NCBI GenBank assembly: GCA_038258095.1
Contig: JBBSQE010000008.1
Coordinates: 1 to 34,762 of the forward strand
From: JBBSQE01 sp038258095
Lineage (GTDB): Bacteria; Actinomycetota; Thermoleophilia; Solirubrobacterales; 70-9
Reading direction: 5' to 3'
DNA: 34,762 nucleotides
Part shown: piece by piece, positions 14,820-22,827 of the stretch
Layout: each line of letters starts with the position of its first letter
Numbering within the stretch: position 1 is the first letter of the stretch
Program-made: the position numbers and the translations under genes
The notes under the pieces: generated by a model
Told to the model about the DNA's origin: nothing
The model's input: the letters and a program-made list of their open reading frames with translations, nothing else
Database searches by the model: none

Positions 14820-14916
14820 CGGGAGACTCTTCTCCACCGGCGGGCCGGGCCCCTGCCGCTGCCGCCGGTCGTGCAGACGCGGCCGGCTGCAGCCCTCTAC
14901 ATCTGCGGCGGCCCCG

Positions 14917-16560
14917 CTACATCCGGTCCGGGGCGCTGATCCCGAGCAGGCCCAGCGTCTGCGCGATCGTCGCCTGGGTGGCGGAGCAGATCGCGATCCG
15001 CCGCTCCTCCAGCCCCCCCTGGGCGCCGACAACCTGGCAGTCGCGGTAGAACCCGTGGAAGTCCGCCGCAACTTGGCTCGCATAGGCGCAGAGCCGGTGG
15101 GGCGCACGCCGCTCCGCCGCCTCACAGACCTCTGACGGGTATTCGAGCAGGCGCTTGATAATGGCCTTCTCGGTTGGCTCGAAGGTGGGCAGGCTCTCGT
15201 CCCCGGCCGCCGGTTCCCCGGAACCGGCACCCTCCTCGGCGGCCTTGCGGAGGATGCTGACAATCCGCGCGTGGGCGTATTGGATGTAGTAGACGGGGTT
15301 GTCGCTCGACTTGCTGCGCGCGAGATCGAGATCAATATCGAGCGTGGTGTCGTGGCTGCGCTGGACCATGAAATAGCGGGTTGCGTCGACCCCGATGTCG
15401 TCGAGCACCTCGTCGAGAGTCACGAAGTCACCGCGGCGCTTTGACATCTGTGCTCGCTCCCCCTGCTCGACCAGGTGGACTAGCTGCATGATCACGACCT
15501 CGAAGGCAGAGGGATCGCAACCGAGCGCCTCAATCGCAGCCCGCATCCGGGCGATGTAGCCGTGGTGATCGGCACCCCAGACGTCGATCAGGTGGCCGAA
15601 GCCGCGCTCAAGCTTGTCGTGGTGGTAGGCGAGGTCCGGCGCGAGGTAGGTGGGCTCCCCGGACGCCCTGACGAGCACGCGGTCCTTATCGTCACCGAAG
15701 GTCGTGGTGCGAAGCCAGACGGCATCGTCGGAGTCGTAGATGTGCCCGGCATCGCGGAGCCGTGCGAGCGCCGCCTTCATCCGGCCGTCCCCCTGGAGCG
15801 AGCGCTCCGAGAACCACGTGTCCATGTCGACGCCGTAGCGGTGCAGGGACCCGCGAATCCCGTCGAGCATCAGGGCGATGCCCCGGTCCCGAACCGAGTC
15901 GAGATCAGCCGGGTCGACGCCCTCCCTAGCGAGCTGCGCCCCAATCTCGGTCACGTACTCACCCTCGTATCCGTCCTCGGGTGCGGCATCGCCCGTCAAG
16001 GTGGCGGCGATCGAGCCCGCGAATCGCTCGATCTGACCCCCGGCGTCGTTGATGTAGTACTCGCGCTCGACGTCGTTGCCCGTTGCCTCGAGGAGGCGCG
16101 CCAGCGAGTCACCGAAGGCAGCGTGACGCCCGCCGGCCGCGGTCAGCGGCCCGGTTGGATTGGCTGAGACGAACTCGAGCAGGATGCGAGCGGGCGGATC
16201 GGTGGTGGGGATGGCGAGCCCCGAGCCGAGCGTCCGGAGGGCGTCGGAGTACCAAGCCTCGGACAGATGGAGGTTGACGAAACCGGGGCCCGCGACCTCG
16301 GCCCGGTCGATGTGGTCTCCGAGCGAGGCGGTCAGGGCCTCCGTCAGGCTGGCCGCGACATCGCGCGGGCTCCTGCCGAGCGGCGCCGCAAGGAGCATCG
16401 CCGCGTTGGTGCTGTAGTCGCCCATCTCGGGCTTCGGTGGCCGATCGAGTGCGGGCTGGGCGCCGGGCGCTTCGCTCCCACGAATCGAAGCGGCCGCGGC
16501 GGCGACCGCTTCGGCCAGCTCGGTGATGGGATCGGTCGGCGCCACGGGTGGCGCCACCAT
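14917..16560 (-). CDS. argS: Arginyl-tRNA synthetase with altered HIGH motif
   Basis: ArgS charges tRNA-Arg. The 547-residue protein is close to normal length and resembles actinobacterial ArgS: N-terminal Add-1 domain with GPGFVNL, the class I core with EFVSANPTGPL, YINDAGGQIERFAGS, DVWGADHHGYIARM, the KMSKS loop as QMSKRRG, and the C-terminal DALR helical domain ending GISAPDRM. The HIGH motif is unusual. After SANPTGPL one expects H-[IVL]-G-[HG], but this protein has TAAG followed by GRHAAFGD. Everything around it is conserved, so the gene appears functional. The ATG at 16560 is the likely start. rlmH lies 39 bases upstream and could be in the same transcript. Confidence 0.95.
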   Translation of the reverse strand: MVAPPVAPTDPITELAEAVAAAAASIRGSEAPGAQPALDRPPKPEMGDYSTNAAMLLAAPLGRSPRDVAASLTEALTASLGDHIDRAEVAGPGFVNLHLSEAWYSDALRTLGSGLAIPTTDPPARILLEFVSANPTGPLTAAGGRHAAFGDSLARLLEATGNDVEREYYINDAGGQIERFAGSIAATLTGDAAPEDGYEGEYVTEIGAQLAREGVDPADLDSVRDRGIALMLDGIRGSLHRYGVDMDTWFSERSLQGDGRMKAALARLRDAGHIYDSDDAVWLRTTTFGDDKDRVLVRASGEPTYLAPDLAYHHDKLERGFGHLIDVWGADHHGYIARMRAAIEALGCDPSAFEVVIMQLVHLVEQGERAQMSKRRGDFVTLDEVLDDIGVDATRYFMVQRSHDTTLDIDLDLARSKSSDNPVYYIQYAHARIVSILRKAAEEGAGSGEPAAGDESLPTFEPTEKAIIKRLLEYPSEVCEAAERRAPHRLCAYASQVAADFHGFYRDCQVVGAQGGLEERRIAICSATQATIAQTLGLLGISAPDRM

Positions 16561-16599
16561 ACGGACTCGCGGCGCTTCCGAACCGGGTCTGACCCCAGG

Positions 16600-17016
16600 T
16601 CAGTAGTGGTACGGCTCGCGAGCGGAGATCTTCGCTGCGCGGAACAGTTGCTCCAGGAGGACGACGCGGGCGAGCTGGTGGGCCATCGTCTGGGCGCCGA
16701 GCGAGATGCGCTCGTCGGCTATTCGCAGGACGTCGGGAGGGAGCCCCTTGGCCCCGCCCACGACGAGGCAGACGTCGCGAGCCTCGAGGCGGCGCCCGTC
16801 CAGCCAGCGGGCCCACGCCGGGGAGTCGAGCTCGCCGCCATCCGCATCGAGAGCGACGATCCGGGCGCCGCCGGGCAGCCGCCCGGCCAGGTCGGCGTCG
16901 CCCTTGACCTCGACAACTTCGAGCGCCTGGTAGCGGCTCAGGAGCTTGCGGTAGTGGGCGTCGGCGTCCGCGAACGGCTGGCGGACGCGGCCGACGGTGA
17001 GGAGGGTCGTCTTCAC
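16600..17016 (-). CDS. rlmH: 23S rRNA pseudouridine-1915 N3-methyltransferase RlmH
   Basis: RlmH is a SPOUT-fold methyltransferase that modifies pseudouridine 1915 in helix 69 of 23S rRNA on assembled ribosomes. The 138-residue protein is slightly shorter than the usual 155-160. It carries the SAM-binding trefoil knot: VVGGAKGLPPDVL, ISLGAQTMAHQLARVVLLEQLFRAAKI, and the invariant C-terminal EPYHY. It starts with GTG at 17016. Only 44 bases separate it from the divergent DUF3467 gene. argS follows downstream on the same strand. Confidence 0.95.
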   Translation of the reverse strand: MKTTLLTVGRVRQPFADADAHYRKLLSRYQALEVVEVKGDADLAGRLPGGARIVALDADGGELDSPAWARWLDGRRLEARDVCLVVGGAKGLPPDVLRIADERISLGAQTMAHQLARVVLLEQLFRAAKISAREPYHY

Positions 17017-17022
17017 GACCGG

Positions 17023-17031
17023 TGCGATACT
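17023..17031 (+). promoter_or_regulatory. Extended -10 promoter candidate for DUF3467 gene
   Basis: TGCGATACT combines a TGn extension with a -10-like GATACT (17026-17031). Transcription would start near 17038, about 23 bases before the ATG, leaving room for the GAGGAGAGG ribosome-binding site. The region is shared with the divergent rlmH start. Confidence 0.45.
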
Positions 17032-17060
17032 AGGTGTCCTGTAGCCGCGAGAGGAGAGGC

Positions 17061-17360
17061 ATGTCCACCGAAGACGAGGAGAACGGCGAGCGGCAGATCA
17101 ATCTTCACACGTCGCCGGAGCAGATGGCGGGTGTCTACGCGAACTTCGCAAGCGTCAGCCATTCCGACTACGAGTTCACGATCACGTTTGCGCGAGTCGA
17201 TCACGAGATCGAGGATGACGAGGTCCCCGGCGTGGTCGTCTCCCGGATCGCACTTTCGTCCCGGATGGTGCGCGAGCTGATCGATGCGCTCGAGGACAAC
17301 TACTCGAAGTGGGAGACCCGCGAGAACATCAAAAGCCTGCCGGAGGTTCGCCGCGACTGA
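17061..17360 (+). CDS. DUF3467 family protein
   Basis: A 99-residue acidic protein of the DUF3467 family, whose function is unknown. Family features are YANFASVSHSDYEFTITFARVD near the centre and VSRIALSSRMVRELIDALEDNYSKWE towards the end. Members are small soluble proteins found across bacteria, sometimes near phage or secretion genes; no reaction is assigned. An excellent ribosome-binding site (GAGGAGAGG) precedes the ATG at 17061. It is divergent from rlmH. Its 3' end overlaps the convergent protease gene by 32 bases, so both share codons on opposite strands. Confidence 0.85.
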   Translation: MSTEDEENGERQINLHTSPEQMAGVYANFASVSHSDYEFTITFARVDHEIEDDEVPGVVVSRIALSSRMVRELIDALEDNYSKWETRENIKSLPEVRRD

Positions 17361-18675
17361 TCGCCGGATGCTCCCGGCCGTAGGCGACGGCGGCGCCGAT
17401 GCGCTCCATCGTCGAGGGGTGCGTTCCGAACAGGAACTCCAGGACCGGGGGCGGGTCGGGATCGCCGAAGTTGGTGACCGCGAGCTTGCGCTGCAGCGCG
17501 ATCAGCGCATCGGGATCATGCGTCACCTCGAGCGCAAAGCTGTCGGCGCGCGCCTCAACCTTGCGTGAGAGCTGGTTGCCGGGGACGTTCAGGGCGAACG
17601 ACACCAGCCCCACGGCAAGCGCCAGAGCCGGCAGGACCGCCGGTGAGGTGGGGGCATCCCCGCTCCGGCGCGCCAGACCGAACGCGAGGAGCTGGACGAG
17701 CAGGACGCCGAGCGGGGCGATCAGCGCCACGAAGGCTATGCCCCGCCAGATGTCGTTCCCGCGCACGTGCCCCAGCTCGTGGACGATCAGCGAATCAAGC
17801 TCCGGGCCCTTCAGGTCGCGCAATGTCGTGTCGTAGATCACGACGCGCTTCGAGGAGCCGAGGCCGTTGACATAGGCGTTGATGCCGGTCGAGCGCCGGC
17901 TGGCGTCGACGTCATACACCTGACCGACGTCAACCCCCGCTTCGCGGCCGAGCTCGATGACCCGTGTGCGCACCGGGCCTGGCGGCAGGGGCTTGAACTC
18001 GTTGAACACGGGCGCGAGCACGATCGGCCCGAGCCACGTGGTCACGACCGCGAAGACGATGACCAGGGCGGTACCGCCGATCCAGAAGTGCCGGCCCAGC
18101 CGGCGGACGAGAAGCATCGCCGCAAGGCCGAGGATCGCTGCGATGAGCGCCCCGATGCCGGCGGCCTTCGCAACATCGCCGAACCAGGGCGCCAAGCTCT
18201 GGGTCGAGAGGCCGACATCTCGAGAGCGCTCATGCCCGATCAGCGAGAGCGGCAGAACCGCCGCGGTGAGGACCAGCGAGATGGCCGCGCCGACTGCGGC
18301 CGCGCCCAGATAGGGGCGCCGCGAGACCGCGCCGAGAGACCGCCGCAGCGGCGCGGGGCGCCACAGGGCGAGGATCGCGAGGACGATCCCCTCGAGGGCG
18401 AGTGAGCCGAGCCGGATCAGGCGCTGCGGGTCGTGGAACTCCGCTATGCGGTGGAGCTCGGCCGGGCCGAAATAATCGCTCGCAGGAACGTCGGCCGGAG
18501 TGAAGATGGTGCCGTGAGGCCCCAGCAGCCACACTCCCGCCTCGGCAACCGCAAGCGCAGCAACGGCGACCGCTCCGACGCGCAGTGACCCCGAGCATCT
18601 GGATGATTGATTCCTAATCAGCGTCTGTCCGGTGATTCGCCCGGCCAAGCAGGCCAAGGAGCGAGGTGAAGGCAA
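17329..18675 (-). CDS. Ste24-type M48 membrane metalloprotease, start uncertain
   Basis: A membrane-embedded M48 family zinc protease resembling Ste24/CAAX prenyl protease 1. The zinc motif is HELGH (299-303 counted from a TTG at 18675), and the third ligand lies in the later RKVEARADSFAL. Six or seven hydrophobic segments flank it, and NAYVNGLGSSKRVVIYDTTL before the motif is typical. Bacterial members act in membrane-protein quality control. No ATG or GTG start lies before the first membrane helix: only TTG codons (18675, 18657, 18648) or CTG are in frame. An ATG at 18598 is one base out of frame, and one G fewer in the G4 run at 18592-18589 would join it to the protease. The start is therefore the weak part of this call. 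Confidence 0.85.
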   Translation of the reverse strand: MPSPRSLACLAGRITGQTLIRNQSSRCSGSLRVGAVAVAALAVAEAGVWLLGPHGTIFTPADVPASDYFGPAELHRIAEFHDPQRLIRLGSLALEGIVLAILALWRPAPLRRSLGAVSRRPYLGAAAVGAAISLVLTAAVLPLSLIGHERSRDVGLSTQSLAPWFGDVAKAAGIGALIAAILGLAAMLLVRRLGRHFWIGGTALVIVFAVVTTWLGPIVLAPVFNEFKPLPPGPVRTRVIELGREAGVDVGQVYDVDASRRSTGINAYVNGLGSSKRVVIYDTTLRDLKGPELDSLIVHELGHVRGNDIWRGIAFVALIAPLGVLLVQLLAFGLARRSGDAPTSPAVLPALALAVGLVSFALNVPGNQLSRKVEARADSFALEVTHDPDALIALQRKLAVTNFGDPDPPPVLEFLFGTHPSTMERIGAAVAYGREHPAISRGEPPAGF

Positions 18676-18690
18676 TGCCGGTTGGCATTG
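18673..18690. promoter_or_regulatory. Perfect inverted repeat upstream of protease gene
   Basis: CAATGCC-GGTT-GGCATTG is a perfect 7-bp dyad with a 4-base centre. It lies in the roughly 210-base region between the protease and phosphoesterase genes and covers the TTG candidate start at 18675. It could be an operator or a transcript hairpin. Confidence 0.4.
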
Positions 18691-18775
18691 TCGAGCCCCG
18701 GGACGCAGGCATGTGATGTGCCGGGTGAATCAGCCGGGCGGGCGGGGATTGGGGATCAGTCATCGAGCCTGAAAA

Positions 18776-18802
18776 TTGAATTTGGTCACTCGCGTTTACG
18801 AT
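18776..18802 (+). promoter_or_regulatory. Promoter candidate for phosphoesterase gene
   Basis: TTGAAT (18776-18781) and TACGAT (18797-18802) are separated by 15 bases, shorter than the 17-base ideal. The start site would be near 18809, giving a leader of about 80 bases before the ATG at 18889. Confidence 0.35.
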
Positions 18803-18888
18803 AGTCGCCTGCCTGGCCCGCTCGGCGGGCATCCAGATCAGGGTTCGGCCGGTCCGCGCCCGGCCCTCAGAAGTGCCGAGGACACGTC

Positions 18889-19620
18889 ATGAGAGCAGCC
18901 GTCATCACCGACATCCACTCGAACCTGCCCGCCCTTCAGGCAGTTCTCGCCGCAATCGACGAACGCGAGGTCGACGAGATCTGGTGCCTCGGCGACGTCG
19001 TCGGCTACGGGGCAAGCCCGGACGCCTGCGCGAATCTCGTACGGGAAAGATGCGACATCTGCCTGGTCGGCAACCACGACCTGGCGGTGCTCGGGGATCT
19101 CGATATCTCGTCGTTCTCCTCCGCCGCTGCGGACGCGGTTCGCTGGACCCAGAAGAACGCCTCGAAGGAGACCCTGGACCTGATGCGGGACCTGGAGCCG
19201 AGCGGCTCCCGGGAGGGGTTCGGGTTGTTTCACGCCTCCCCGCGCGATCCGATCTGGGAGTACGTCCTGTCGACCGACCAAGCCGACGACTGCATGGATG
19301 TCCAACCCGAGCCGGTCTGCCTGATCGGGCACTCGCATGTCGCGCTCTACTTCCTCCGAGCCGAGCGCGGAACGGCTCGGGGGGCCCAGGCCCCGCTCGG
19401 GTCGATGCTCGACCTTGACCACGGCACATGGCTGCTCAACCCCGGGAGCGCCGGTCAACCCCGGGACGGGGACCCGCGTGCGGCCTGGCTCGAGCTTGAC
19501 TCCACGAAGCGGACGGCCCGCTTCCAGCGCGTCTCCTACGACATCGACGAGGCGGCAACGGCGATCGTCGATGCCGGGCTTCCGAAGCACCTGGCTCAGC
19601 GTCTCTACGGCGGCCAATGA
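18889..19620 (+). CDS. Calcineurin-like metallophosphoesterase (YfcE/MJ0936-like)
   Basis: A 243-residue soluble phosphodiesterase/phosphatase of the calcineurin-like superfamily. All metal-binding motifs are visible: DIHSN (8-12), GDVVGYG (35-41), GNHD (61-64), FHASP (114-118), GHSH (147-150), and the closing NPGSAGQPRDGD. The GYG after GDVV and the PGSxGQPRDGD end place it in the group related to archaeal MJ0936. These act on phosphodiesters in vitro; the physiological substrate is unknown. It is divergent from the Ste24-type protease and has no co-directional gene within 60 bases. Confidence 0.9.
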   Translation: MRAAVITDIHSNLPALQAVLAAIDEREVDEIWCLGDVVGYGASPDACANLVRERCDICLVGNHDLAVLGDLDISSFSSAAADAVRWTQKNASKETLDLMRDLEPSGSREGFGLFHASPRDPIWEYVLSTDQADDCMDVQPEPVCLIGHSHVALYFLRAERGTARGAQAPLGSMLDLDHGTWLLNPGSAGQPRDGDPRAAWLELDSTKRTARFQRVSYDIDEAATAIVDAGLPKHLAQRLYGGQ

Positions 19621-19672
19621 TCGTTGCAACGTGCACCAATAGCAGGGGATCTTCAGCTCCCAAACCGTTCTC

Positions 19673-19678
19673 TACACT
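19673..19678 (+). promoter_or_regulatory. Candidate -10 element, leaderless lipoprotein-kinase mRNA
   Basis: TACACT ends 6 bases before the ATG at 19685, so the mRNA would begin at about the start codon. No ribosome-binding site lies before this ATG. A weak -35 (TTCAGC) lies 15 bases upstream. Confidence 0.4.
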
Positions 19679-19684
19679 CGCCCC

Positions 19685-20263
19685 ATGCCCCGCCTGATGG
19701 TTCCGATCCTCGCCTGCGCCTTCGGCGTCGGAGCCGCGTTCGCGCTCGTGTCCTGCGGCGGCAGCGACAACAAAGGCCTGCTCCCGGGCTCGACCGCCAG
19801 CGAGATCGTCGCGAACATCGACAAGGCGCAGACCGCCCTTGACGAGCAGGACTGCGACACGGTGATCGGCTACGCGAACTCCATCCAATCCCAGGTGGAG
19901 GATCTTCCCGCGACCGTCGAACCCAAACTCAGATCAGCCCTCGACAAGGGTGCGAAGAGGTTGCTCAACCTGGCGAGCAATGATAACTGCGGACTGACGA
20001 CGGAGTCGACCACCACGACGTCAACCGAGGAGTCGAGCACGGCGTCGACGACGGCGGACGAAACGAGTGACACCAAGAACACGACCAAGAGCACCCCGGC
20101 GACGACGTCCACGAACACGACCCCGACCAACACGACGCCGACGACCGTGCCCACCACTCCCCCGCCGACGACGCCCACGCCTCCTCCGACGACGCCCACT
20201 CCTCCGGGAGGCGGAGTCGGCCCCGGGGGCGCGGTCGGCCCCGGAAGAACGGGCGGCGGCTGA
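19685..20263 (+). CDS. Thr/Pro-rich lipoprotein coupled to Ser/Thr kinase
   Basis: A 192-residue predicted lipoprotein that I do not recognise as a named family. A signal peptide ends in a lipobox-like ALVSC (Cys24). A small helical domain follows (about 30-103), with a Cys pair (DEQDCDTV ... NDNCGLT) that may form a disulfide. The last 85 residues are a low-complexity Thr/Ser/Pro tract ending in Gly-rich GGGVGPGGAVGPG repeats, like a cell-wall-spanning or O-glycosylated linker. Its stop overlaps the kinase start (TGATG), so the two are translationally coupled. An extracytoplasmic partner or ligand-sensing role for the kinase is a reasonable guess but is inference from position alone. Confidence 0.75.
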   Translation: MPRLMVPILACAFGVGAAFALVSCGGSDNKGLLPGSTASEIVANIDKAQTALDEQDCDTVIGYANSIQSQVEDLPATVEPKLRSALDKGAKRLLNLASNDNCGLTTESTTTTSTEESSTASTTADETSDTKNTTKSTPATTSTNTTPTNTTPTTVPTTPPPTTPTPPPTTPTPPGGGVGPGGAVGPGRTGGG

Positions 20264-21498
20264 TGGAGACGGGCTCGCTCTCAGGCCGCTACGAGCTGCT
20301 CGACCGCCTCGGGTCGGGCGGGATGTCCAACGTCTACCGTGCCACGGACCAGATCCTCGAGCGCACGGTCGCGGTCAAGATCCTGGCGGAGCACCTCTCC
20401 GATGACGAGCGCTTCGTCGCCCGCTTTCGCCGCGAGGCGCTGGCAGTCGCCAAGCTGATCCACCCCCATATCGTCCAGGTCTACGACACCGGCATCGACG
20501 AGGGGCGCCACTTCATCGTCATGGAGTACGTCGACGGCCGGTCCGGCGCCCAGATTCTCCAGCGCCACGGAGCGCTGGATCCCGAGACTGCAACCGAGAT
20601 CGGGACCCAGGCCTGCTCCGGGCTCGATTACGCCCACCGCCGCGGCATCATCCACCGCGACGTCAAGCCGGGCAACCTGATGATCGTCGGCGACCCGACG
20701 GGCGGGGGCGACATGAACGTGAAGCTCACCGATTTCGGGATCGCCCGGGCGGCTGAGCAGACGCGGATCACCCAGGTCGGCTCCGTGGTCGGCACCGCGG
20801 CGTATCTCGCTCCCGAGCAGGTTCGCGGCGACGAGGCGACCCCCGCGTCCGACGTCTACGCGCTGGGAGTCGTCCTCTACCAGTTCCTCACCGGGCGCCT
20901 GCCCTACGAGGGCTCGTCGCTGGCTGAACTGGCCGTACGCCAGCAGAACGAGCGCCCGCTGCCCCCGAAGACCTACAACGACGAGGTGCCGGAGACCCTC
21001 AGTGCCGCCGTCCTGCACGCGCTCGAGGGGGACCCCTACCGCCGATATTCCTCCGCCGACGAGCTCGCGAACGGACTGCGTCTGGGAATGGAAGGCGACG
21101 AGTCGACGCTCCTGCTCGCCGACCAGGACACGCCCACGCGCTTTCTGGATGACGAGGGCGACGATGAGACGACGCGGGCGCTCCGCCAGACCGACCAGAC
21201 CGCCTACCGCCCGGCGGAGCCGCGCCGCCAAGCTCCGGCTCGGCGCCAGGCGCCCCAGGCACCCGCTCCGCTCCCTTCCAGCGGCCGCAAGAAGCGCTCG
21301 GCCTTCAGCCGCTTCGTGCGCGGCGTGCTCGCTCTGATCGCGCTTGCGCTCGTCGCCGCGGCGGTCGCCACGGCGGTCATCGTCGCCACCGACCGCTCGG
21401 CGGGAGACAAGATCCGCGAGGTCACTGGAAACACGGTCAACAAGGTGCTCGACGAGATGCGCTCGGTCGTCAAGGACAACACCCAGAACGGGAACTGA
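20263..21498 (+). CDS. PknB-like transmembrane Ser/Thr protein kinase, no PASTA
   Basis: A 411-residue Hanks-type kinase. The domain spans about 9-275: glycine loop GSGGMSNVY, ATP-binding Lys39 in VAVKI, catalytic loop HRDVKPGN (131-138), DFG (157-159), a Thr/Ser-containing activation loop (QTRITQVGSVVGT) and APE (183-185). A Pro/Arg/Ala-rich linker leads to one membrane helix (352-376). Only about 35 residues lie outside the cell, with no PASTA domains, so the usual muropeptide sensor is missing. The 1-base overlap with the lipoprotein gene suggests that protein could provide the outside domain. It is convergent with tgt, 7 bases apart. Confidence 0.93.
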   Translation: METGSLSGRYELLDRLGSGGMSNVYRATDQILERTVAVKILAEHLSDDERFVARFRREALAVAKLIHPHIVQVYDTGIDEGRHFIVMEYVDGRSGAQILQRHGALDPETATEIGTQACSGLDYAHRRGIIHRDVKPGNLMIVGDPTGGGDMNVKLTDFGIARAAEQTRITQVGSVVGTAAYLAPEQVRGDEATPASDVYALGVVLYQFLTGRLPYEGSSLAELAVRQQNERPLPPKTYNDEVPETLSAAVLHALEGDPYRRYSSADELANGLRLGMEGDESTLLLADQDTPTRFLDDEGDDETTRALRQTDQTAYRPAEPRRQAPARRQAPQAPAPLPSSGRKKRSAFSRFVRGVLALIALALVAAAVATAVIVATDRSAGDKIREVTGNTVNKVLDEMRSVVKDNTQNGN

Positions 21499-21505
21499 CT
21501 CGCGG

Positions 21506-22732
21506 TCAGAGCCCGGCGAGCGCCTCGGGTGTCGCAACCCAGGGTGCGGCGCCGCCGAGGACCTTCTGCGAGTAGTCGTCGAGTGACTCTGCTGCAATCG
21601 CCTCACGCGCCCCCGAGACGAGGAGCCGCATGTAGGTGAGGTTGTGGAGGCAGAGGAGCCGCAGCGCGGTCAGCTCCTCGGCCCGCGAGAGGTAGGTGAG
21701 GTAGTCGCGGTCGTGGCGGGAGCAGGCTTCGCACGGGCAGCCCTCGGCGATCGGGCGATGATCGCCGTCGTGGCCCGCCTTGCGCAGATTGATGCGGAAA
21801 CGCTCCTCCGGGACGGGCGCCAGGGCCACGCCGTGCCGGGCAAGACGGGTGGGAACCGCGCAGTCGAAGACATCTATCCCGAGGGCGATGCCAGCGAGGA
21901 GATCATCGACCTCGCCGATGCCCAGGAGGTGCTTGGGTGCCTCGGCGGGAAGCAGTGGAACCGTGAGGCCGAGGACGCCTCGCATCTCATCCTTGTCGCG
22001 GCCGAGGGTTCCACCGATCGCGATCCCGTCGACCGGCGCCTCGGAGACGAACTGGGCCGACTCGCGACGGAGATCCTCGTGGACACCGCCCTGGACGATG
22101 CCGAAGACCGATTGTCGGGCCGGTCCGTTCTCGGTGTGCCACTCGAGACAGCGGTCAAGCCAACGATGCGTGCGCTCGGTCGAGCGGGCGGTGTAGTCGC
22201 GATCCGCGTGGTAGGGCGTGCACTCGTCGAAGGCCAGCGCGATGTCCGATCCGAGCGCCGCCTGGACCTCCATCGACAGCTCCGGCGAGATGAACCTGAC
22301 CTCCCCGTCCCGGTAGGAGCGAAAGCGGACGCCGTCCTCTGCGATATCGAGGATCGCGCCCTCGCGATTTGCCGGCCGCCCGCTGCCCTTGACCTCGTCG
22401 GCGACCCCGCCGTGGGCGAGAGAAAAAACCTGAAACCCGCCGGAGTCGGTGATCAGCGCCCGCTCCCAGTTCATGAAGCCGTGCTGTCCTCCGGCGGCGG
22501 CGATCCGCTCCGGGCCCGGCGAGACCATCAGGTGGAAGGTGTTGCCAAGGATCAGCTCGTAGCCCATCTCGGCCACCTCGCGCGATGAGAGCCCGCGGAC
22601 CGTGGCCTTGGTGGCCAGCGGGATGAAGGCGGGCGTCCGGACCGGACCGTGCGCGGTCTGCAGCAGACCCGTCCGCGCGGTGCCGTCACGCGCGGTGATC
22701 TCGAAGGACAGGCGAACGGGGTCGGAGCGCAC
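21506..22732 (-). CDS. tgt: tRNA-guanine transglycosylase
   Basis: Tgt replaces guanine 34 in tRNAs with GUN anticodons by a queuosine precursor. The 408-residue protein has full family length and all key parts: GNTFHL, ITDSGGFQVFSL (Asp96 for substrate binding), FDECTPYHADRDY, QSVFGIVQGGVHEDLR, IGGTLGRDKDEM, HLLGIG, the nucleophile Asp in GIDVFDCAVPTRLARHG, and the zinc site CPCEAC...H. In this protein the zinc-binding Cys/His set is complete. The GTG at 22732 is used as start; no ribosome-binding site is visible before it. Queuosine-synthesis genes are not in the window. The gene is convergent with the kinase gene and shares the minus strand with hsp20 upstream. Confidence 0.97.
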   Translation of the reverse strand: MRSDPVRLSFEITARDGTARTGLLQTAHGPVRTPAFIPLATKATVRGLSSREVAEMGYELILGNTFHLMVSPGPERIAAAGGQHGFMNWERALITDSGGFQVFSLAHGGVADEVKGSGRPANREGAILDIAEDGVRFRSYRDGEVRFISPELSMEVQAALGSDIALAFDECTPYHADRDYTARSTERTHRWLDRCLEWHTENGPARQSVFGIVQGGVHEDLRRESAQFVSEAPVDGIAIGGTLGRDKDEMRGVLGLTVPLLPAEAPKHLLGIGEVDDLLAGIALGIDVFDCAVPTRLARHGVALAPVPEERFRINLRKAGHDGDHRPIAEGCPCEACSRHDRDYLTYLSRAEELTALRLLCLHNLTYMRLLVSGAREAIAAESLDDYSQKVLGGAAPWVATPEALAGL

Positions 22733-22760
22733 GACCAGGGAGCGTAGGGGCTGGAGATGG

Positions 22761-22790
22761 CGAAGCGCCGTCCGCAGGGACGGCGCTTCG
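22761..22790 (-). terminator. Hairpin terminator after hsp20
   Basis: CGAAGCGCCGTCC and GGACGGCGCTTCG form a perfect 13-bp stem with a GCAG loop. It lies 38 bases after the hsp20 stop and 29 bases before the tgt start on the minus strand. There is no U tract, as seen with the other hairpins in this window. Confidence 0.7.
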
Positions 22791-22827
22791 GCTCTCGTCG
22801 GTTCCGACCTGTCACACGACCCGGGCT

